This document shows, piece after piece, positions 10,070 through 19,724 of a DNA stretch of 64,000 bases. Below the pieces are notes generated by a model. It did not search any database, was not told the DNA's origin, and saw nothing but the letters and a program-made list of their open reading frames with translations. This stretch comes from Halomonas sp. TD01 (GTDB taxonomy: Bacteria; Pseudomonadota; Gammaproteobacteria; Pseudomonadales; Halomonadaceae): contig NZ_OV350343.1 of the NCBI RefSeq assembly GCF_923868895.1, positions 3,658,001 to 3,722,000 on the forward strand, written 5' to 3'. The stretch's first letter is position 1, and each line of letters opens with the position of its first letter. The translations under genes were made by a program, and so were the position numbers.

Positions 10070-11128
10070 ATGAGCAACAACCCCACAACGCGTGTCCCTA
10101 GCGGCGAAAAATTCCGCAACGAGCATGGCATGTCGGTCATTAAAGACGGCATGAAGCAGCGTAAAACGCCATCAGATGAAGCGTCTCCTAGTCTTGACCG
10201 TAAACCTAAATGGTTGCGCGCCCAGATTCCGGGAGGCGAACGCTTCGAAGCCGTCAAAAAAAATGTCTCTACGCACCGTCTCAGCACTGTCTGCGCAGAG
10301 TCGCACTGCCCCAACATGGGCGAATGCTGGAGCAATGGCACCGCCACTATTATGCTGATGGGGTCTGTTTGCACACGCGCATGCCGATTCTGTGCAGTGG
10401 ACACAGGCAACCCGAAAGGCTGGCTGGATTTAGACGAACCGGAAAACACCGCAAAATCAGTCGAGCTGATGGGGCTGCGCTACATCGTGCTGACCTCCGT
10501 TGACCGTGACGACTTGGATGACGGTGGCGCTACGCACTACGCCAACTGTATTAAAGCGATTAAATCCCGCACGCCGGAAGTGGTTGTAGAAGCACTCACA
10601 CCCGACTTTGACGCTGATAAAGCTGCCATTGAGCGGGTAGCCGATTCAGGCTTGGAAGTGTTTGCGCAGAACGTCGAGACCGTAGAGCGCCTGACCAGTA
10701 AAGTACGTGACCCACGCGCTGGTTATCGTAAAACGCTGGACGTTCTGGCGCATGCAAAGCAATATCGGCCAGACATTATTACCAAAACAAGCTTGATGCT
10801 TGGATTAGGCGAGACAGACGAAGAGATTCTTAAAACCTTTGATGACCTGAGAGAGATTGGCGTTGATATCGTGACGCTTGGGCAATACTTGCGTCCAACC
10901 AAAAACCATCTAGCCGTAGAGCGCTGGGTCACCCCAGAAGAGTTCGACCGCTACCGTGTGCTTGGTCTTGAAAAAGGCTTTATGGAAGTACCTTCCGGGC
11001 CGCTGGTTCGCTCTAGTTATCGCGCCGACCGCGTTTTTGAAAAAAACAACCTCGGTCTCGCTGCTCCCGCCGCGGTACCTGGCCAAGAACCTGACGCTAA
11101 CCGCATTCCTGCGTTTAACGTCGGATAA
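10070..11128 (+). CDS. lipA: Lipoyl synthase
   Basis: A radical-SAM enzyme that inserts two sulfur atoms into protein-bound octanoyl groups to make lipoate. The auxiliary cluster motif [12 protein letters not shown] and the radical-SAM motif C-T-R-A-C-R-F-C are both intact. The C-terminal R-S-S-Y motif that ligates the auxiliary cluster is also present. The ATG at 10070 (M-S-N-N-P) has AGAGAGG nine bases upstream; an earlier in-frame start at 10031 has no such support. The gene converges on lipB, which supplies the octanoyl substrate, rather than sitting in one operon with it. Confidence 0.97.
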   Translation: MSNNPTTRVPSGEKFRNEHGMSVIKDGMKQRKTPSDEASPSLDRKPKWLRAQIPGGERFEAVKKNVSTHRLSTVCAESHCPNMGECWSNGTATIMLMGSVCTRACRFCAVDTGNPKGWLDLDEPENTAKSVELMGLRYIVLTSVDRDDLDDGGATHYANCIKAIKSRTPEVVVEALTPDFDADKAAIERVADSGLEVFAQNVETVERLTSKVRDPRAGYRKTLDVLAHAKQYRPDIITKTSLMLGLGETDEEILKTFDDLREIGVDIVTLGQYLRPTKNHLAVERWVTPEEFDRYRVLGLEKGFMEVPSGPLVRSSYRADRVFEKNNLGLAAPAAVPGQEPDANRIPAFNVG

Positions 11129-11140
11129 ACTGATAAACCA

Positions 11141-11228
11141 ACTACCTGCACGCAATTGACACGGCTAAATCAGCATAGTCAGATCAGTACTAACAAGTGC
11201 ATTGCGTGTAGGTAGTCTCATTTTTTTT
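11141..11228 (+). terminator. Long-stem terminator after lipA
   Basis: A 16-base inverted repeat with one G:U pair, ACTACCTGCACGCAAT (11141-11156) and ATTGCGTGTAGGTAGT (11201-11216), is separated by 44 bases and followed by T8 (11221-11228). The U-tract is only on the lipA strand. The large loop is unusual for a simple terminator. Confidence 0.7.
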
Positions 11229-11230
11229 AT

Positions 11231-11890
11231 TTAATAAACGGCCACATCAACCAGCTCACGATCTAGCCGCTGGGCTAACGCGGACGCCAATTGGTCACCT
11301 ACCCGGTGAACGGCAGGCAATACCACTAAATCAGTCAATCGCGTCACCTGCATACCCGCGTAACCACAGGGATTAATCCGCCCAAAGGGGGATAAGTCGC
11401 CATCTACATTCAAGGCAACCCCGTGATAGCTTGCGCCCCGCCGAATACGTAACCCCAAAGAAGCAATTTTCGCCTCCCCTTGCTGCGTATTCACATAGAC
11501 ACCAGGTGCGTCGGGCTTCGCCCAGGCAGACACATCATAAAGCGCAAGTACATCAATCACTGAATTTTCTAGTGCAGTGACCAGCTCTCGAACACCGATT
11601 TTGCCACGCCGTACGTCTAGCAGTGGATATAACACAACCTGCCCTGGGCCATGGTAGGTGACTTGTCCACCCCGATCCGTTTTTACTACAGGAATATCAC
11701 CTGGCATTAACACGTGTTCGGGTTTACCCGCCTGACCTTGAGTAAAAACGGGATCGTGCTCAACTAACCAGAATTGATCAGGCGTTGACTCATCCCGGGT
11801 ATCGGTGAGTTCGCGCATCGCGCTCCACACAGGTAAATAGGCACGATGACCAAGCTGATGTAGCTCGATAGCTTGACTAGCCATGGTCAT
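11231..11890 (-). CDS. lipB: Lipoyl(octanoyl) transferase
   Basis: Transfers octanoate from acyl carrier protein to lipoyl domains of 2-oxoacid dehydrogenases and GcvH. The signature [12 protein letters not shown] is at residues 74-85. The catalytic lysine lies in A-K-I-A-S-L-G and the cysteine in I-N-P-C-G-Y. Length (219) is normal. Its start overlaps the stop of the ybeD homologue by 4 bp, so the two are coupled at the end of the cell-wall cluster. Confidence 0.96.
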   Translation of the reverse strand: MTMASQAIELHQLGHRAYLPVWSAMRELTDTRDESTPDQFWLVEHDPVFTQGQAGKPEHVLMPGDIPVVKTDRGGQVTYHGPGQVVLYPLLDVRRGKIGVRELVTALENSVIDVLALYDVSAWAKPDAPGVYVNTQQGEAKIASLGLRIRRGASYHGVALNVDGDLSPFGRINPCGYAGMQVTRLTDLVVLPAVHRVGDQLASALAQRLDRELVDVAVY

Positions 11891-12198
11891 ACCACCATGT
11901 GTACGCGACCTGTAGCTTTCAGATCATCGAATAACTGGCGTATTTGCTGCTCGCTAGTGGCAACAATAGTGACACGCACTGATTGGAAGCGGCCATTACG
12001 GCTATCGACAACTTGAAGTGACGTCTCATCAAAATCCGGGGAATGTTTGACAATCACCTGGCACACACAGGCTGGAAAATCCTCAGCGGCATCGCCAACA
12101 ACTTTCAGTGAGTAATCACAGGGAAAGGTGATTTTAGGTGGCTCGTTTACCTCAGGCTGACGTAAATCTCTTAGCCCATTTTTCGCGCCTTTTTTCAT
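11887..12198 (-). CDS. ybeD: YbeD/DUF493 family protein
   Basis: A 103-residue protein of the YbeD family, a small ACT-like fold found next to lipB and dacA in many gammaproteobacteria. The family core starts at I-T-F-P-C-D-Y; V-K-H-S-P-D-F and R-F-Q-S-V-R-V-T-I are conserved stretches. In this family a role tied to lipB or dacA is inferred mainly from gene order. The N-terminal 20 residues are basic and look like an extension. It sits between dacA and lipB on the same strand. Confidence 0.9.
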   Translation of the reverse strand: MKKGAKNGLRDLRQPEVNEPPKITFPCDYSLKVVGDAAEDFPACVCQVIVKHSPDFDETSLQVVDSRNGRFQSVRVTIVATSEQQIRQLFDDLKATGRVHMVV

Positions 12199-12271
12199 AG
12201 CTCGCCTTTACACGGAATATAGTTACTTCTGTTCAGAATACGGATGCAGCACTGCCTTATAAGATTAGTAG

Positions 12272-12306
12272 CTTAAGCGCAAAATGCTGAAAATCCTGCG
12301 CTTAAG
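12272..12306 (-). terminator. Hairpin after dacA without a U-tract
   Basis: Perfect 10-base inverted repeat CTTAAGCGCA (12272-12281) / TGCGCTTAAG (12297-12306), just past the dacA stop. Neither strand has a T-run next to it, so it may be a weak terminator or an mRNA 3'-end stabilising hairpin. Confidence 0.5.
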
Positions 12307-12320
12307 TTCGTTCGCTACTA

Positions 12321-13520
12321 TTAATCGGTGAAGTTGCTGATCAAACCACTGAAGAAACGCCTTACTTGGTCAAATAGTCGTTTAAACAAACCGCCCTCTT
12401 CAACATTTTCAAGAGCCACTAGTTGACGCTCGCCGACCATTTCTTCACCTAAATACACTTCTAACGTACCTACATCGTCACCCACAGCAACCGGCGCTTG
12501 AAGATCACCATCTAGGTTCAAGCGAGCGCGCAACTCTTCATTACGGTTACGTGGAAGGGTCATGAACACTTCGCCGTCAACACCAACACGCAGCTCATTA
12601 CTATCGCCGCCCCAGACACGTGGAGTTGCAAGCACTGCACCACGCTCATAGAGTTTCATCGTTTCATAGAAACGGAAGCCGTAGCTAAGAAGCTTCTGTG
12701 TTTCCTGCGCCCTTGCTTCTTCTGAGCTAGTACCCATCACGACTGAAATTAAGCGCATGCCATCGCGCTGAGCCGAGGAGACAAGGCAGTAACCTGCTTC
12801 CGTTGTCCAACCGGTCTTCAAGCCATCGACACTCGGGTCACGCCATAGCAAACGGTTACGGTTTGGCTGATCGATACCACCAAAAGCGAAGTTACGCTGA
12901 GAGTAAATAGCGTAATGCTCGGGGTAATCGTTAATAATATGCTGAGATAACAGCGCCATATCACGAGCTGTTGAATAGTGATTGTCACCAGGCAGGCCCG
13001 TCGCATTTTGGAAATTAGTATTGTTCATTCCCAAGCGCGTAGCGTGCTGATTCATCAAATCGGCAAATGGCGTTTCGCCACCAGCAAGGTGCTCTGCCAT
13101 TGCCACACTAGCGTCATTACCCGAAACAATAATAATACCATGCAGCAGATCGTCGACAGAGACTCGATCCCCCACCTCAATGAACATCTTGGAGCCGCCG
13201 GTGCGCCAAGCTTTTTCACTAATATTGATCATATCCGTCAGGCTAATGGTGCCTCGGTCTAACTCACGCTCTACCAAATAAGCGGTCATGAGCTTAGTCA
13301 GACTCGCTGGCGGCAAGCGTTCATCAGAATTATGCTCGGCAAGAATACGACCGCTGTTGGCATCCATCAAAATCCATGAGCTGGCCGCTAGCTGAGGAGC
13401 GGAGGGAATAATCGTTTGCGGCTGGGGGATCACTTGAGCCACAGCCGGCGAAGCCACCACGGCAAAAACCGCAAACAAACAAAGCCCGGCGGTACGGCGA
13501 ATAGACATCAATACATTCAT
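12321..13520 (-). CDS. dacA: D-alanyl-D-alanine carboxypeptidase (PBP5/6 type)
   Basis: A low-molecular-weight penicillin-binding protein that trims the terminal D-Ala from peptidoglycan stem peptides. A signal peptide covers residues 1-28 (hydrophobic core, A-V-A-Q). The three active-site motifs are present: S-L-T-K near residue 68, S-G-N near 133, and K-T-G in G-L-K-T-G-W. The C-terminal part is the PBP5-type beta domain, ending in an amphipathic helix (R-R-F-F-S-G-L-I) that anchors these enzymes to the membrane. Length 399 is typical. Confidence 0.96.
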   Translation of the reverse strand: MNVLMSIRRTAGLCLFAVFAVVASPAVAQVIPQPQTIIPSAPQLAASSWILMDANSGRILAEHNSDERLPPASLTKLMTAYLVERELDRGTISLTDMINISEKAWRTGGSKMFIEVGDRVSVDDLLHGIIIVSGNDASVAMAEHLAGGETPFADLMNQHATRLGMNNTNFQNATGLPGDNHYSTARDMALLSQHIINDYPEHYAIYSQRNFAFGGIDQPNRNRLLWRDPSVDGLKTGWTTEAGYCLVSSAQRDGMRLISVVMGTSSEEARAQETQKLLSYGFRFYETMKLYERGAVLATPRVWGGDSNELRVGVDGEVFMTLPRNRNEELRARLNLDGDLQAPVAVGDDVGTLEVYLGEEMVGERQLVALENVEEGGLFKRLFDQVRRFFSGLISNFTD

Positions 13521-13589
13521 CTCTTACTTCTCACAACAAAGAAAAAAACGTCAACGAAGCACGTTATTTTAGCTAATAAATGGGGTGAA

Positions 13590-14594
13590 CTATCTCACGA
13601 TAAACACTTGTGGGAAGCCCGCCCGACGGAGTTCTTCTCGCGCTTGGGTTTCCTGCGCAGGGCTTACAGGCCCGACTTGCACACGATGCACATCTGTATC
13701 ACTCATCACCCGCACTTTATGTGGTAGCTCACTGACCAAGCGCTGCTGCAACTGTTGGGCTCCTTCTTCACTGCCCAATGCCGCAATTTGTAGATAAATC
13801 GCGTCCCCCGTTGCCATTGGTCGCTGATCAGGAATATCTCGAACAGACCGTGCATCTACAGCAGGGAACGTCGAAGAAACCGCACCGGCTGCTCCATGAC
13901 TGCTGCTCCTACCCTGCTGCGCCAGCCATTGTGCAGGCTCAATGGCCTCAACCCGGACGGCACCAGTACCATTATCTAAAAAGCCTAACCGTGCAGCCGC
14001 AGCGTAGGAAAGATCAATTTCACGGTCACTATGAAAAGGGCCTCGATCATTGACGCGCACGATAACAGATTGACCACTATCTAAACTGGTGACTCGGGCA
14101 AATGTTGGTAGTGGCAATGAACGGTGAGCAGCAGACATTTTATACATGTCATAAATTTCACCGTTTGATGTGGCATAACCATGAAATTTTTCACCGTACC
14201 AAGAGGCCGTTCCCTGCTTCACGTAGCCTGCTGCATCCGGCAGCACATGGTAGGTTTCACCCCACACTTCATAAGTGGAGCGATTACCGGCACGTGATAG
14301 CGGTTCTACACGGGGCTCAGCGTTTGGCACTTTGCTCACATCCGGCGGCTCTAGCGGATACGCATCGCCAGTCATTGCATAGCGCTCCCCCGTCGACGGA
14401 CTACTGCTTTGCACGTTACCACTCGCTCCACTGCCGGTCGTTCCACTCGCATTTGTCGCAGTAGTAGGCCCGCTAGCTGGCTGGTTCACGCTGGCGCTAC
14501 TTTGTTTAGCTTCATGGCCGGCACAACCGCTAACCAACGCCATGATGACCACCGCACCACCAATACAGCGAGCCTCAGACAGCACTGTTCTCAT
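13590..14594 (-). CDS. rlpA: Septal ring lytic transglycosylase RlpA
   Basis: A 334-residue lipoprotein with lipobox V-S-G-C near residue 24, a Ser/Thr/Gly-rich linker, a double-psi beta-barrel RlpA domain at about 125-215 (G-T-A-S-W-Y-G-E-K-F-H-G and V-R-V-N-D-R-G-P-F conserved), and a C-terminal SPOR domain at about 258-334 that binds denuded glycan at the septum. It starts 2 bp after the mltB stop, with GAGGG upstream, so it belongs to the mrdA-rodA-mltB unit. Confidence 0.95.
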   Translation of the reverse strand: MRTVLSEARCIGGAVVIMALVSGCAGHEAKQSSASVNQPASGPTTATNASGTTGSGASGNVQSSSPSTGERYAMTGDAYPLEPPDVSKVPNAEPRVEPLSRAGNRSTYEVWGETYHVLPDAAGYVKQGTASWYGEKFHGYATSNGEIYDMYKMSAAHRSLPLPTFARVTSLDSGQSVIVRVNDRGPFHSDREIDLSYAAAARLGFLDNGTGAVRVEAIEPAQWLAQQGRSSSHGAAGAVSSTFPAVDARSVRDIPDQRPMATGDAIYLQIAALGSEEGAQQLQQRLVSELPHKVRVMSDTDVHRVQVGPVSPAQETQAREELRRAGFPQVFIVR

Positions 14595-14596
14595 GT

Positions 14597-15613
14597 TTAG
14601 CCCTCAACCTGCCGCTCAATGGCTTCCGATAGCTCGGCCACCGCCATTGCATAGAGATGGCTGTGGTTATAGCGGGTAATAACGTAAAAGTTATATTCAC
14701 CCAAGCGATACTGGATACTTTCATCGGCAAGTTCGAGCCTTAAAGGCACCACAAGTAACTCTGGATCAAGCGTACTCTGTGGTTCAATACCGGCCTCGAT
14801 TGCTTCAGACGCAGTCACAACGGGCTTACTTGTTTGATTAATTGAAAGCGTTTCAGGCGCTAACTCAGGGCCAACGGCCTCGTGATAAATTGCCCCGTCA
14901 CGCTGCCAACCATGGACAGCAAAGTAATTCGCCACGCTGCCAATGGCATCAACCGGATTTTCCCATAAATCTCGTTTACCATCGCCGTCAAAATCAACAG
15001 CATATGCTTGATAACTAGTGGGAATAAACTGGGGATATCCCATTGCGCCAGCATACGAGCCATAAAGCTCGTCAGCTTCAACGCCTTGCTCATGAGCAAT
15101 TTTCAAGAAAGCCGCCAGCTCGCCTCGAAAAAAGCCACCACGGACGGGATGATAGAACGCTAAGGTTGCTAATGAGTCTAGTACCCGATGGCGCCCTTTA
15201 TGCTTACCGTAATAGGTTTCAACGCCAATAATGGCAGCAATAACTTCTGGGGGAACACCATACTCCTCTTCAGCCCGGGCAAGTGCATCCTCATACTCAT
15301 TGATGAATTCAGCGCCTTCCTCAATACGTTGCTGCGTTAAGAATATATCGCGATACTCATGCCAACGTAAGCGACGTTCAGCCGCGCCTTCCATAGCGTC
15401 CAAAACAGACTGGCTATAGTTGGCTTGATTCAGGGTATCTGTTAGCCATTGTCGAGAAATTCCTTGCGCTGCCAACTCGTCAACTAACTGTTGAGTACCT
15501 TCGTGCTGCTGCGGATCAAAAGGCGACGCGTCGTCAGCCCACGCAACCGTGTAAGAACACGCCATTAAAACAGCTGCCACGCAGCCGCCTACTTTATTTC
15601 GGACCCAGTTCAT
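14597..15613 (-). CDS. mltB: Lytic murein transglycosylase B
   Basis: Cleaves glycan strands with formation of anhydro-muropeptides. A signal peptide ends near A-W-A-D. No lipobox cysteine is convincing, although E. coli MltB is a lipoprotein. The catalytic glutamate is in I-I-G-V-E-T-Y-Y-G, and G-A-M-G-Y-P-Q-F-I-P-T-S is the family signature. The ATG at 15613 is chosen because AGGAG lies 10 bases upstream; an in-frame start at 15646 has none. It lies between rodA and rlpA on the same strand. Confidence 0.93.
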   Translation of the reverse strand: MNWVRNKVGGCVAAVLMACSYTVAWADDASPFDPQQHEGTQQLVDELAAQGISRQWLTDTLNQANYSQSVLDAMEGAAERRLRWHEYRDIFLTQQRIEEGAEFINEYEDALARAEEEYGVPPEVIAAIIGVETYYGKHKGRHRVLDSLATLAFYHPVRGGFFRGELAAFLKIAHEQGVEADELYGSYAGAMGYPQFIPTSYQAYAVDFDGDGKRDLWENPVDAIGSVANYFAVHGWQRDGAIYHEAVGPELAPETLSINQTSKPVVTASEAIEAGIEPQSTLDPELLVVPLRLELADESIQYRLGEYNFYVITRYNHSHLYAMAVAELSEAIERQVEG

Positions 15614-15660
15614 TAACTCACCACTCCTGTGAAAAAGCACCGCCACTTATCCATTCGATA

Positions 15661-16824
15661 TTATCGCGGTAACAACCGCCGATGGGCATGTATTGACATG
15701 AGAATACCGAACCCTGCCAGTAAGGTCACGCTGGAAGTCCCGCCATAGCTCACCAGCGGCAGCGGTACGCCAACAACGGGCAAAATACCACTCACCATGC
15801 CGACATTGACGAACACATATATAAAAAACGTCAGAATAATACTGCCTGCAAATAGCCGACCAAAGGTGTCCTGAGAAGAAGTCGCTAACCAAAGGCCTCG
15901 CCCCACAATCATGACATATAGGGACAGCAGCACCAGCATTCCTACCAGACCAAACTCTTCACCTAACACGGCAATAATAAAGTCCGTATGGCGCTCAGGT
16001 AGGAACTCTAATTGAGACTGGGTACCTTCTAACCACCCCTTCCCCCATAAGCCACCGCTACCTATAGCCGTCGTCGATTGAATAATATTCCAACCCGACC
16101 CTAAAGGGTCGCTATCCGGATCCAGGAACGTTAAAACCCGTTGACGCTGATAGTTGTGCATGTTCATCCATAGAACAGGAAGCCCTGCCGCTATTAAGGC
16201 ACCCACTAAACCAATTAAGCGCCAGGACAAGCCTGCCAGGAGCACAACAATGACCGCCGCACTGGCCACTAAAAGCGATGTACCAAGATCCGGTTGAATA
16301 GCGGTAAGCACCACCGGCAAACCGATTATCACCGCACATACCAAAATATGCCTGAAACGCGGCGGTAATTGGCAACGATTCAGATAAGCGGCAACCATTA
16401 ACGGCACCGCTAATTTCATCATTTCAGATGGCTGAAAGCGAATAACACCCGGTATTTCAAGCCACCGCTTTGCCCCCATACCCACATCACCAGCGATCTC
16501 AACTGCCAGTAACATTGCCAGCCCCACGCCGTAAGCCAAGGGAGCCCAGCGCAGAAACGTGGAAGGCGATAATTGAGCAATAACCACCATCACCACGATG
16601 GCAACACCAAATCGAATGGCCTGAGCAATGACGGTATCAATACGCTGCCCAGAGGCGCTGTAAAGCACTAACAACCCACCTCCCATCAGCAACAGCAGAA
16701 AACCTAGCAACCATGGATCAAGATGAACTCGCTCCCAGATGCTTTTGCGTCTGGCGATACCGCTATCTGGCGGGCGCACTGGGTAACGGCGTAACGGGCG
16801 GGAGAGGGTTTGCCATGACCTCAT
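15661..16824 (-). CDS. rodA: Rod-shape SEDS peptidoglycan polymerase
   Basis: A 387-residue polytopic inner-membrane glycosyltransferase of the SEDS family, with about ten hydrophobic segments. It polymerises lipid II during cell elongation together with PBP2. Conserved stretches include G-A-K-R-W-L, Q-P-S-E-M-M-K, P-E-R-H-T-D-F-I and P-L-V-S-Y-G-G-T-S. It overlaps the end of mrdA by one base (TAATG-type junction), which makes a coupled PBP2-RodA pair. Confidence 0.97.
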   Translation of the reverse strand: MRSWQTLSRPLRRYPVRPPDSGIARRKSIWERVHLDPWLLGFLLLLMGGGLLVLYSASGQRIDTVIAQAIRFGVAIVVMVVIAQLSPSTFLRWAPLAYGVGLAMLLAVEIAGDVGMGAKRWLEIPGVIRFQPSEMMKLAVPLMVAAYLNRCQLPPRFRHILVCAVIIGLPVVLTAIQPDLGTSLLVASAAVIVVLLAGLSWRLIGLVGALIAAGLPVLWMNMHNYQRQRVLTFLDPDSDPLGSGWNIIQSTTAIGSGGLWGKGWLEGTQSQLEFLPERHTDFIIAVLGEEFGLVGMLVLLSLYVMIVGRGLWLATSSQDTFGRLFAGSIILTFFIYVFVNVGMVSGILPVVGVPLPLVSYGGTSSVTLLAGFGILMSIHAHRRLLPR

Positions 16825-18731
16825 TAATTGCCCTCCACGTTGGCAGTATCTTCTTCCAATACTTCCTTAACCTCTTCAACATCCGGCGCATCATCATTTA
16901 ACAGCCATGCATCAGTCATCGCGCGCGCCAAGTGGGCAGCGTGGGTACTACCGCCGCCAGCATTTTCAACAATCACTGATACCGCAATTTGTGGGTCTTC
17001 AAGCGGTGCAAACGCCATAAAAAGAGCATGATCGCGCAAGCGCTCCTCAAGCTCATCGGCGTTATAGCGCTGATCCTGCCCAAGCGAGAACACCTGGGCA
17101 GTGCCTGATTTTCCACCCATACGATACTCTAGCCCCACCCCCGTTCGCCGCGCCGTGCCTTCGTTACCACTGATAACTTTTTCCATACCACTGAAGACAC
17201 GATTCCACCAATTTTCATTATCCAGCTGAATATCAGGCAGCGTATCCGGCAAGTCCTGTGCCAAGGGCACGTCGCCTATCTCTAACGCAATACGCGGCTT
17301 TACCCAATGACCACGGTTAGCCAATGTAGCGGTTGCGCTAGCCAGCTGTAGCGGAGTTACCTGCCAGTAGCCCTGACCAATACCTACCGAGAGTGTTTCA
17401 CCGGGATACCAAGGCTGATTGAATCGCGCTCGCTTCCAATCACGAGACGGCATCAGGCCAGTACTTTCACCCTGCACATCATGAGCAACACGCCGACCAA
17501 AACCAAAATTAGACATTTGTTCATGCAGGTTATCGATACCCAGGTCATGGGCTAGGGTGTAATAGTAGGTATTGTTTGAAACAGCGATCGAACGCTCCAT
17601 ATCTACCCGGCCATGCCCCCAGCGCAACCAATTGCGATAACGGCGAGAGTCATTGGGTAATTGATAGAAACCTGGGTCGCTAATCGTGCTATCGGGGGTG
17701 ATCACCCCTTCAACTAATCCCGCCAGCGCTAAAAAAGGCTTAATCGTGGAACCAGGCGGATAATGACCGCGAATTGCCCGATTAAATAACGGTAGGTCGA
17801 TATTTTCCTGCAAGCCTCGATAGGAAGCGACGTCAATTCCCGTAACAAACTGATTACTATCAAAGCCAGGTGTCGATACCATAGCGAGAATTTCTCCCGT
17901 GCCAGGCACGATAGCGACGATAGAGCCGCGCCTTCCAGCTAACAATTCGTAAGCCAGCATTTGCATTGACTTATCAAGCGTTAACGTAAGGTTTCCCCCC
18001 GGCACCGGATCAGTACGGCCAAGTTCTCTAAGCACACGCCCGCGTGCATTCGTTTCTACTTTGCGCAGCCCGGCTTGCCCGTGCAGCTCCGTCTCGTAAA
18101 AACGCTCAACACCCGTTTTACCGATAAAGTGTGTCCCTGCATATCGCCCAGCATCTAGAGTTTGCATCTCTTCTGCGTTGATACGCCCTACGTAACCCAA
18201 CGCATGCGCCATCATTTCAGCATCAGGGTAGTAGCGGAGTAATTGTGCTTCTACTTCAACCCCTGGCAGGCGATGTCGATTCACCGCTAGCCTTGCGATT
18301 TGATCTTCACTCAAATCACTCATTAAAAGCGCGGGCTGAAACGGGCGTTGGCGTTGCCGCGAACGAACATTGAACGCTTCAATATCTTCTTCAGGCAAGT
18401 CGAGAAGCTCAACTAGCAGTGCTAACGTTTCATCTAAATCATCAACGCGTTCGCGTACCAAAGTGAGGTTATAGGTAGGACGATTTTCGGCGAGGAGGAC
18501 ACCATTGCGGTCGTAGATTAACCCTCGGTTGGGGGGTAACGGCTCAACACGAACACGGTTTTTTTCGGAGCGGGTACTGTATAAGTCGTGCTGAACGATC
18601 TGCAAGTATGCTAATCGCCCAGTCAACAACCCCGTCAAAATAACCACCACTAAGACGGCAAGCAGCGCCCTGACACGAAAAATACGCAATTCTTGCTCAG
18701 GGTTTTTAAGCGTGTCACGGCGCTTAGGCAT
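16824..18731 (-). CDS. mrdA: Penicillin-binding protein 2
   Basis: The elongation-specific transpeptidase, partner of RodA. One N-terminal membrane anchor (residues about 20-42) is followed by the pedestal domain and the transpeptidase domain. Catalytic motifs are S-T-I-K in P-P-G-S-T-I-K-P, S-N-N in A-V-S-N-N-T, and K-S-G-T in G-G-K-S-G-T-A. Length 635 is usual. It lies 35 bp after rlmH on the same strand and overlaps rodA. Confidence 0.97.
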   Translation of the reverse strand: MPKRRDTLKNPEQELRIFRVRALLAVLVVVILTGLLTGRLAYLQIVQHDLYSTRSEKNRVRVEPLPPNRGLIYDRNGVLLAENRPTYNLTLVRERVDDLDETLALLVELLDLPEEDIEAFNVRSRQRQRPFQPALLMSDLSEDQIARLAVNRHRLPGVEVEAQLLRYYPDAEMMAHALGYVGRINAEEMQTLDAGRYAGTHFIGKTGVERFYETELHGQAGLRKVETNARGRVLRELGRTDPVPGGNLTLTLDKSMQMLAYELLAGRRGSIVAIVPGTGEILAMVSTPGFDSNQFVTGIDVASYRGLQENIDLPLFNRAIRGHYPPGSTIKPFLALAGLVEGVITPDSTISDPGFYQLPNDSRRYRNWLRWGHGRVDMERSIAVSNNTYYYTLAHDLGIDNLHEQMSNFGFGRRVAHDVQGESTGLMPSRDWKRARFNQPWYPGETLSVGIGQGYWQVTPLQLASATATLANRGHWVKPRIALEIGDVPLAQDLPDTLPDIQLDNENWWNRVFSGMEKVISGNEGTARRTGVGLEYRMGGKSGTAQVFSLGQDQRYNADELEERLRDHALFMAFAPLEDPQIAVSVIVENAGGGSTHAAHLARAMTDAWLLNDDAPDVEEVKEVLEEDTANVEGN

Positions 18732-18766
18732 GGGTAACGATGACTCTCAAATCAGACAAAAAGCAA

Positions 18767-19234
18767 TTATCGATGATAGGGGTGGCCTACTAGCAGGGTC
18801 CACGCCCGGTAAAGCTGCTCAGCCAGCATTATGCGTACTAGTGGGTGCGGTAACGTGAGCGGTGATAAAGACCACGCTTTATCAGCCATTGCTGAAAGGG
18901 ATGGCTCTAAGCCATCAGGCCCTCCCACCAATAGCACGATATCTTTGCCCAACATACGCCAGGCGTCAGCCTCGTCAGCAAGTTGCTCGGTACTCCAGGT
19001 TTTACCCTTAACCTCAAGTGCCACGATATACTCGTCACCACGTAGCTTGTCGCGTATACGCTGCGCTTCTTGCGCACGCGCCTTTGCTATATCAGCATTT
19101 TTACCACGCTGACCCAGTGGAATCTCTTCGATTTCAAGCGTGAAATCTCGAGGTAGCCGTTTGCGGTAGGTCTCAATGCCCTCTTCAACCCACGCAGGCA
19201 TTTTGGTGCCCACCGCTAACAGCCGGATCTTCAT
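18767..19234 (-). CDS. rlmH: 23S rRNA pseudouridine-1915 N3-methyltransferase
   Basis: A 155-residue SPOUT methyltransferase that modifies pseudouridine 1915 in helix 69 of 23S rRNA. The C-terminal knot carries the SAM-binding loop L-V-G-G-P-D-G-L and ends in Y-R-A-W-T-L-L-V-G-H-P-Y-H-R, which is nearly diagnostic. Its start overlaps the rsfS stop by 4 bp, the usual rsfS-rlmH pairing. Confidence 0.97.
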   Translation of the reverse strand: MKIRLLAVGTKMPAWVEEGIETYRKRLPRDFTLEIEEIPLGQRGKNADIAKARAQEAQRIRDKLRGDEYIVALEVKGKTWSTEQLADEADAWRMLGKDIVLLVGGPDGLEPSLSAMADKAWSLSPLTLPHPLVRIMLAEQLYRAWTLLVGHPYHR

Positions 19235-19617
19235 GACATCGTGGCTCGCTCTTCAAACCGCTTGAGCGACTCACTAATGGCTCCAGCATCATTGGGCAAG
19301 TCTGCCCATAAACGCTCAAGATCGTAGAGCGCTCGCGCTTCAGGCAACATAATATGGACAACCACATCACCCAGATCTACCAGCACCCAGTCAGCGTTAT
19401 CGCCACCTTCAACACCACGGGGCGAAAGGCCTGACGCTTTGGCTTTTTCCACAACGTTTTGCGCTAAAGCAGCCACGTGGCGAGTAGACGTACCACTGGC
19501 GATCAGCATCAAGTCAGTAACTTCTGTCAGCTTGGAAACATCTAGTTGCGTAATATCTCGTGCTTTAAGCTCTTCTAGGGCATCAACCGCTAGATTTTTA
19601 AGTGTATCGATGTGCAT
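19231..19617 (-). CDS. rsfS: Ribosomal silencing factor RsfS
   Basis: Binds uL14 on the 50S subunit and blocks joining of the 30S subunit under poor nutrition. Core motifs are D-L-M-L-I-A-S-G-T-S-T-R-H, D-W-V-L-V-D-L-G-D-V-V-V-H and Y-D-L-E-R-L-W. The ATG at 19617 (M-H-I-D-T-L) aligns with the start of other RsfS proteins, but AGGAG is only 2 bases away. A TTG at 19632 would add five residues and is the alternative. It is followed immediately by rlmH. Confidence 0.93.
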   Translation of the reverse strand: MHIDTLKNLAVDALEELKARDITQLDVSKLTEVTDLMLIASGTSTRHVAALAQNVVEKAKASGLSPRGVEGGDNADWVLVDLGDVVVHIMLPEARALYDLERLWADLPNDAGAISESLKRFEERATMS

Positions 19618-19724
19618 GGCTCCTAAAGGCAACCCCTTGTTGTCGTAAGCTCAGCAAAAACGAGCTCAGTGATATTCAGTCAATAAGCCGGCCATTGTAA
19701 CGGCTTCTTTCCTGACTGCCAGCG

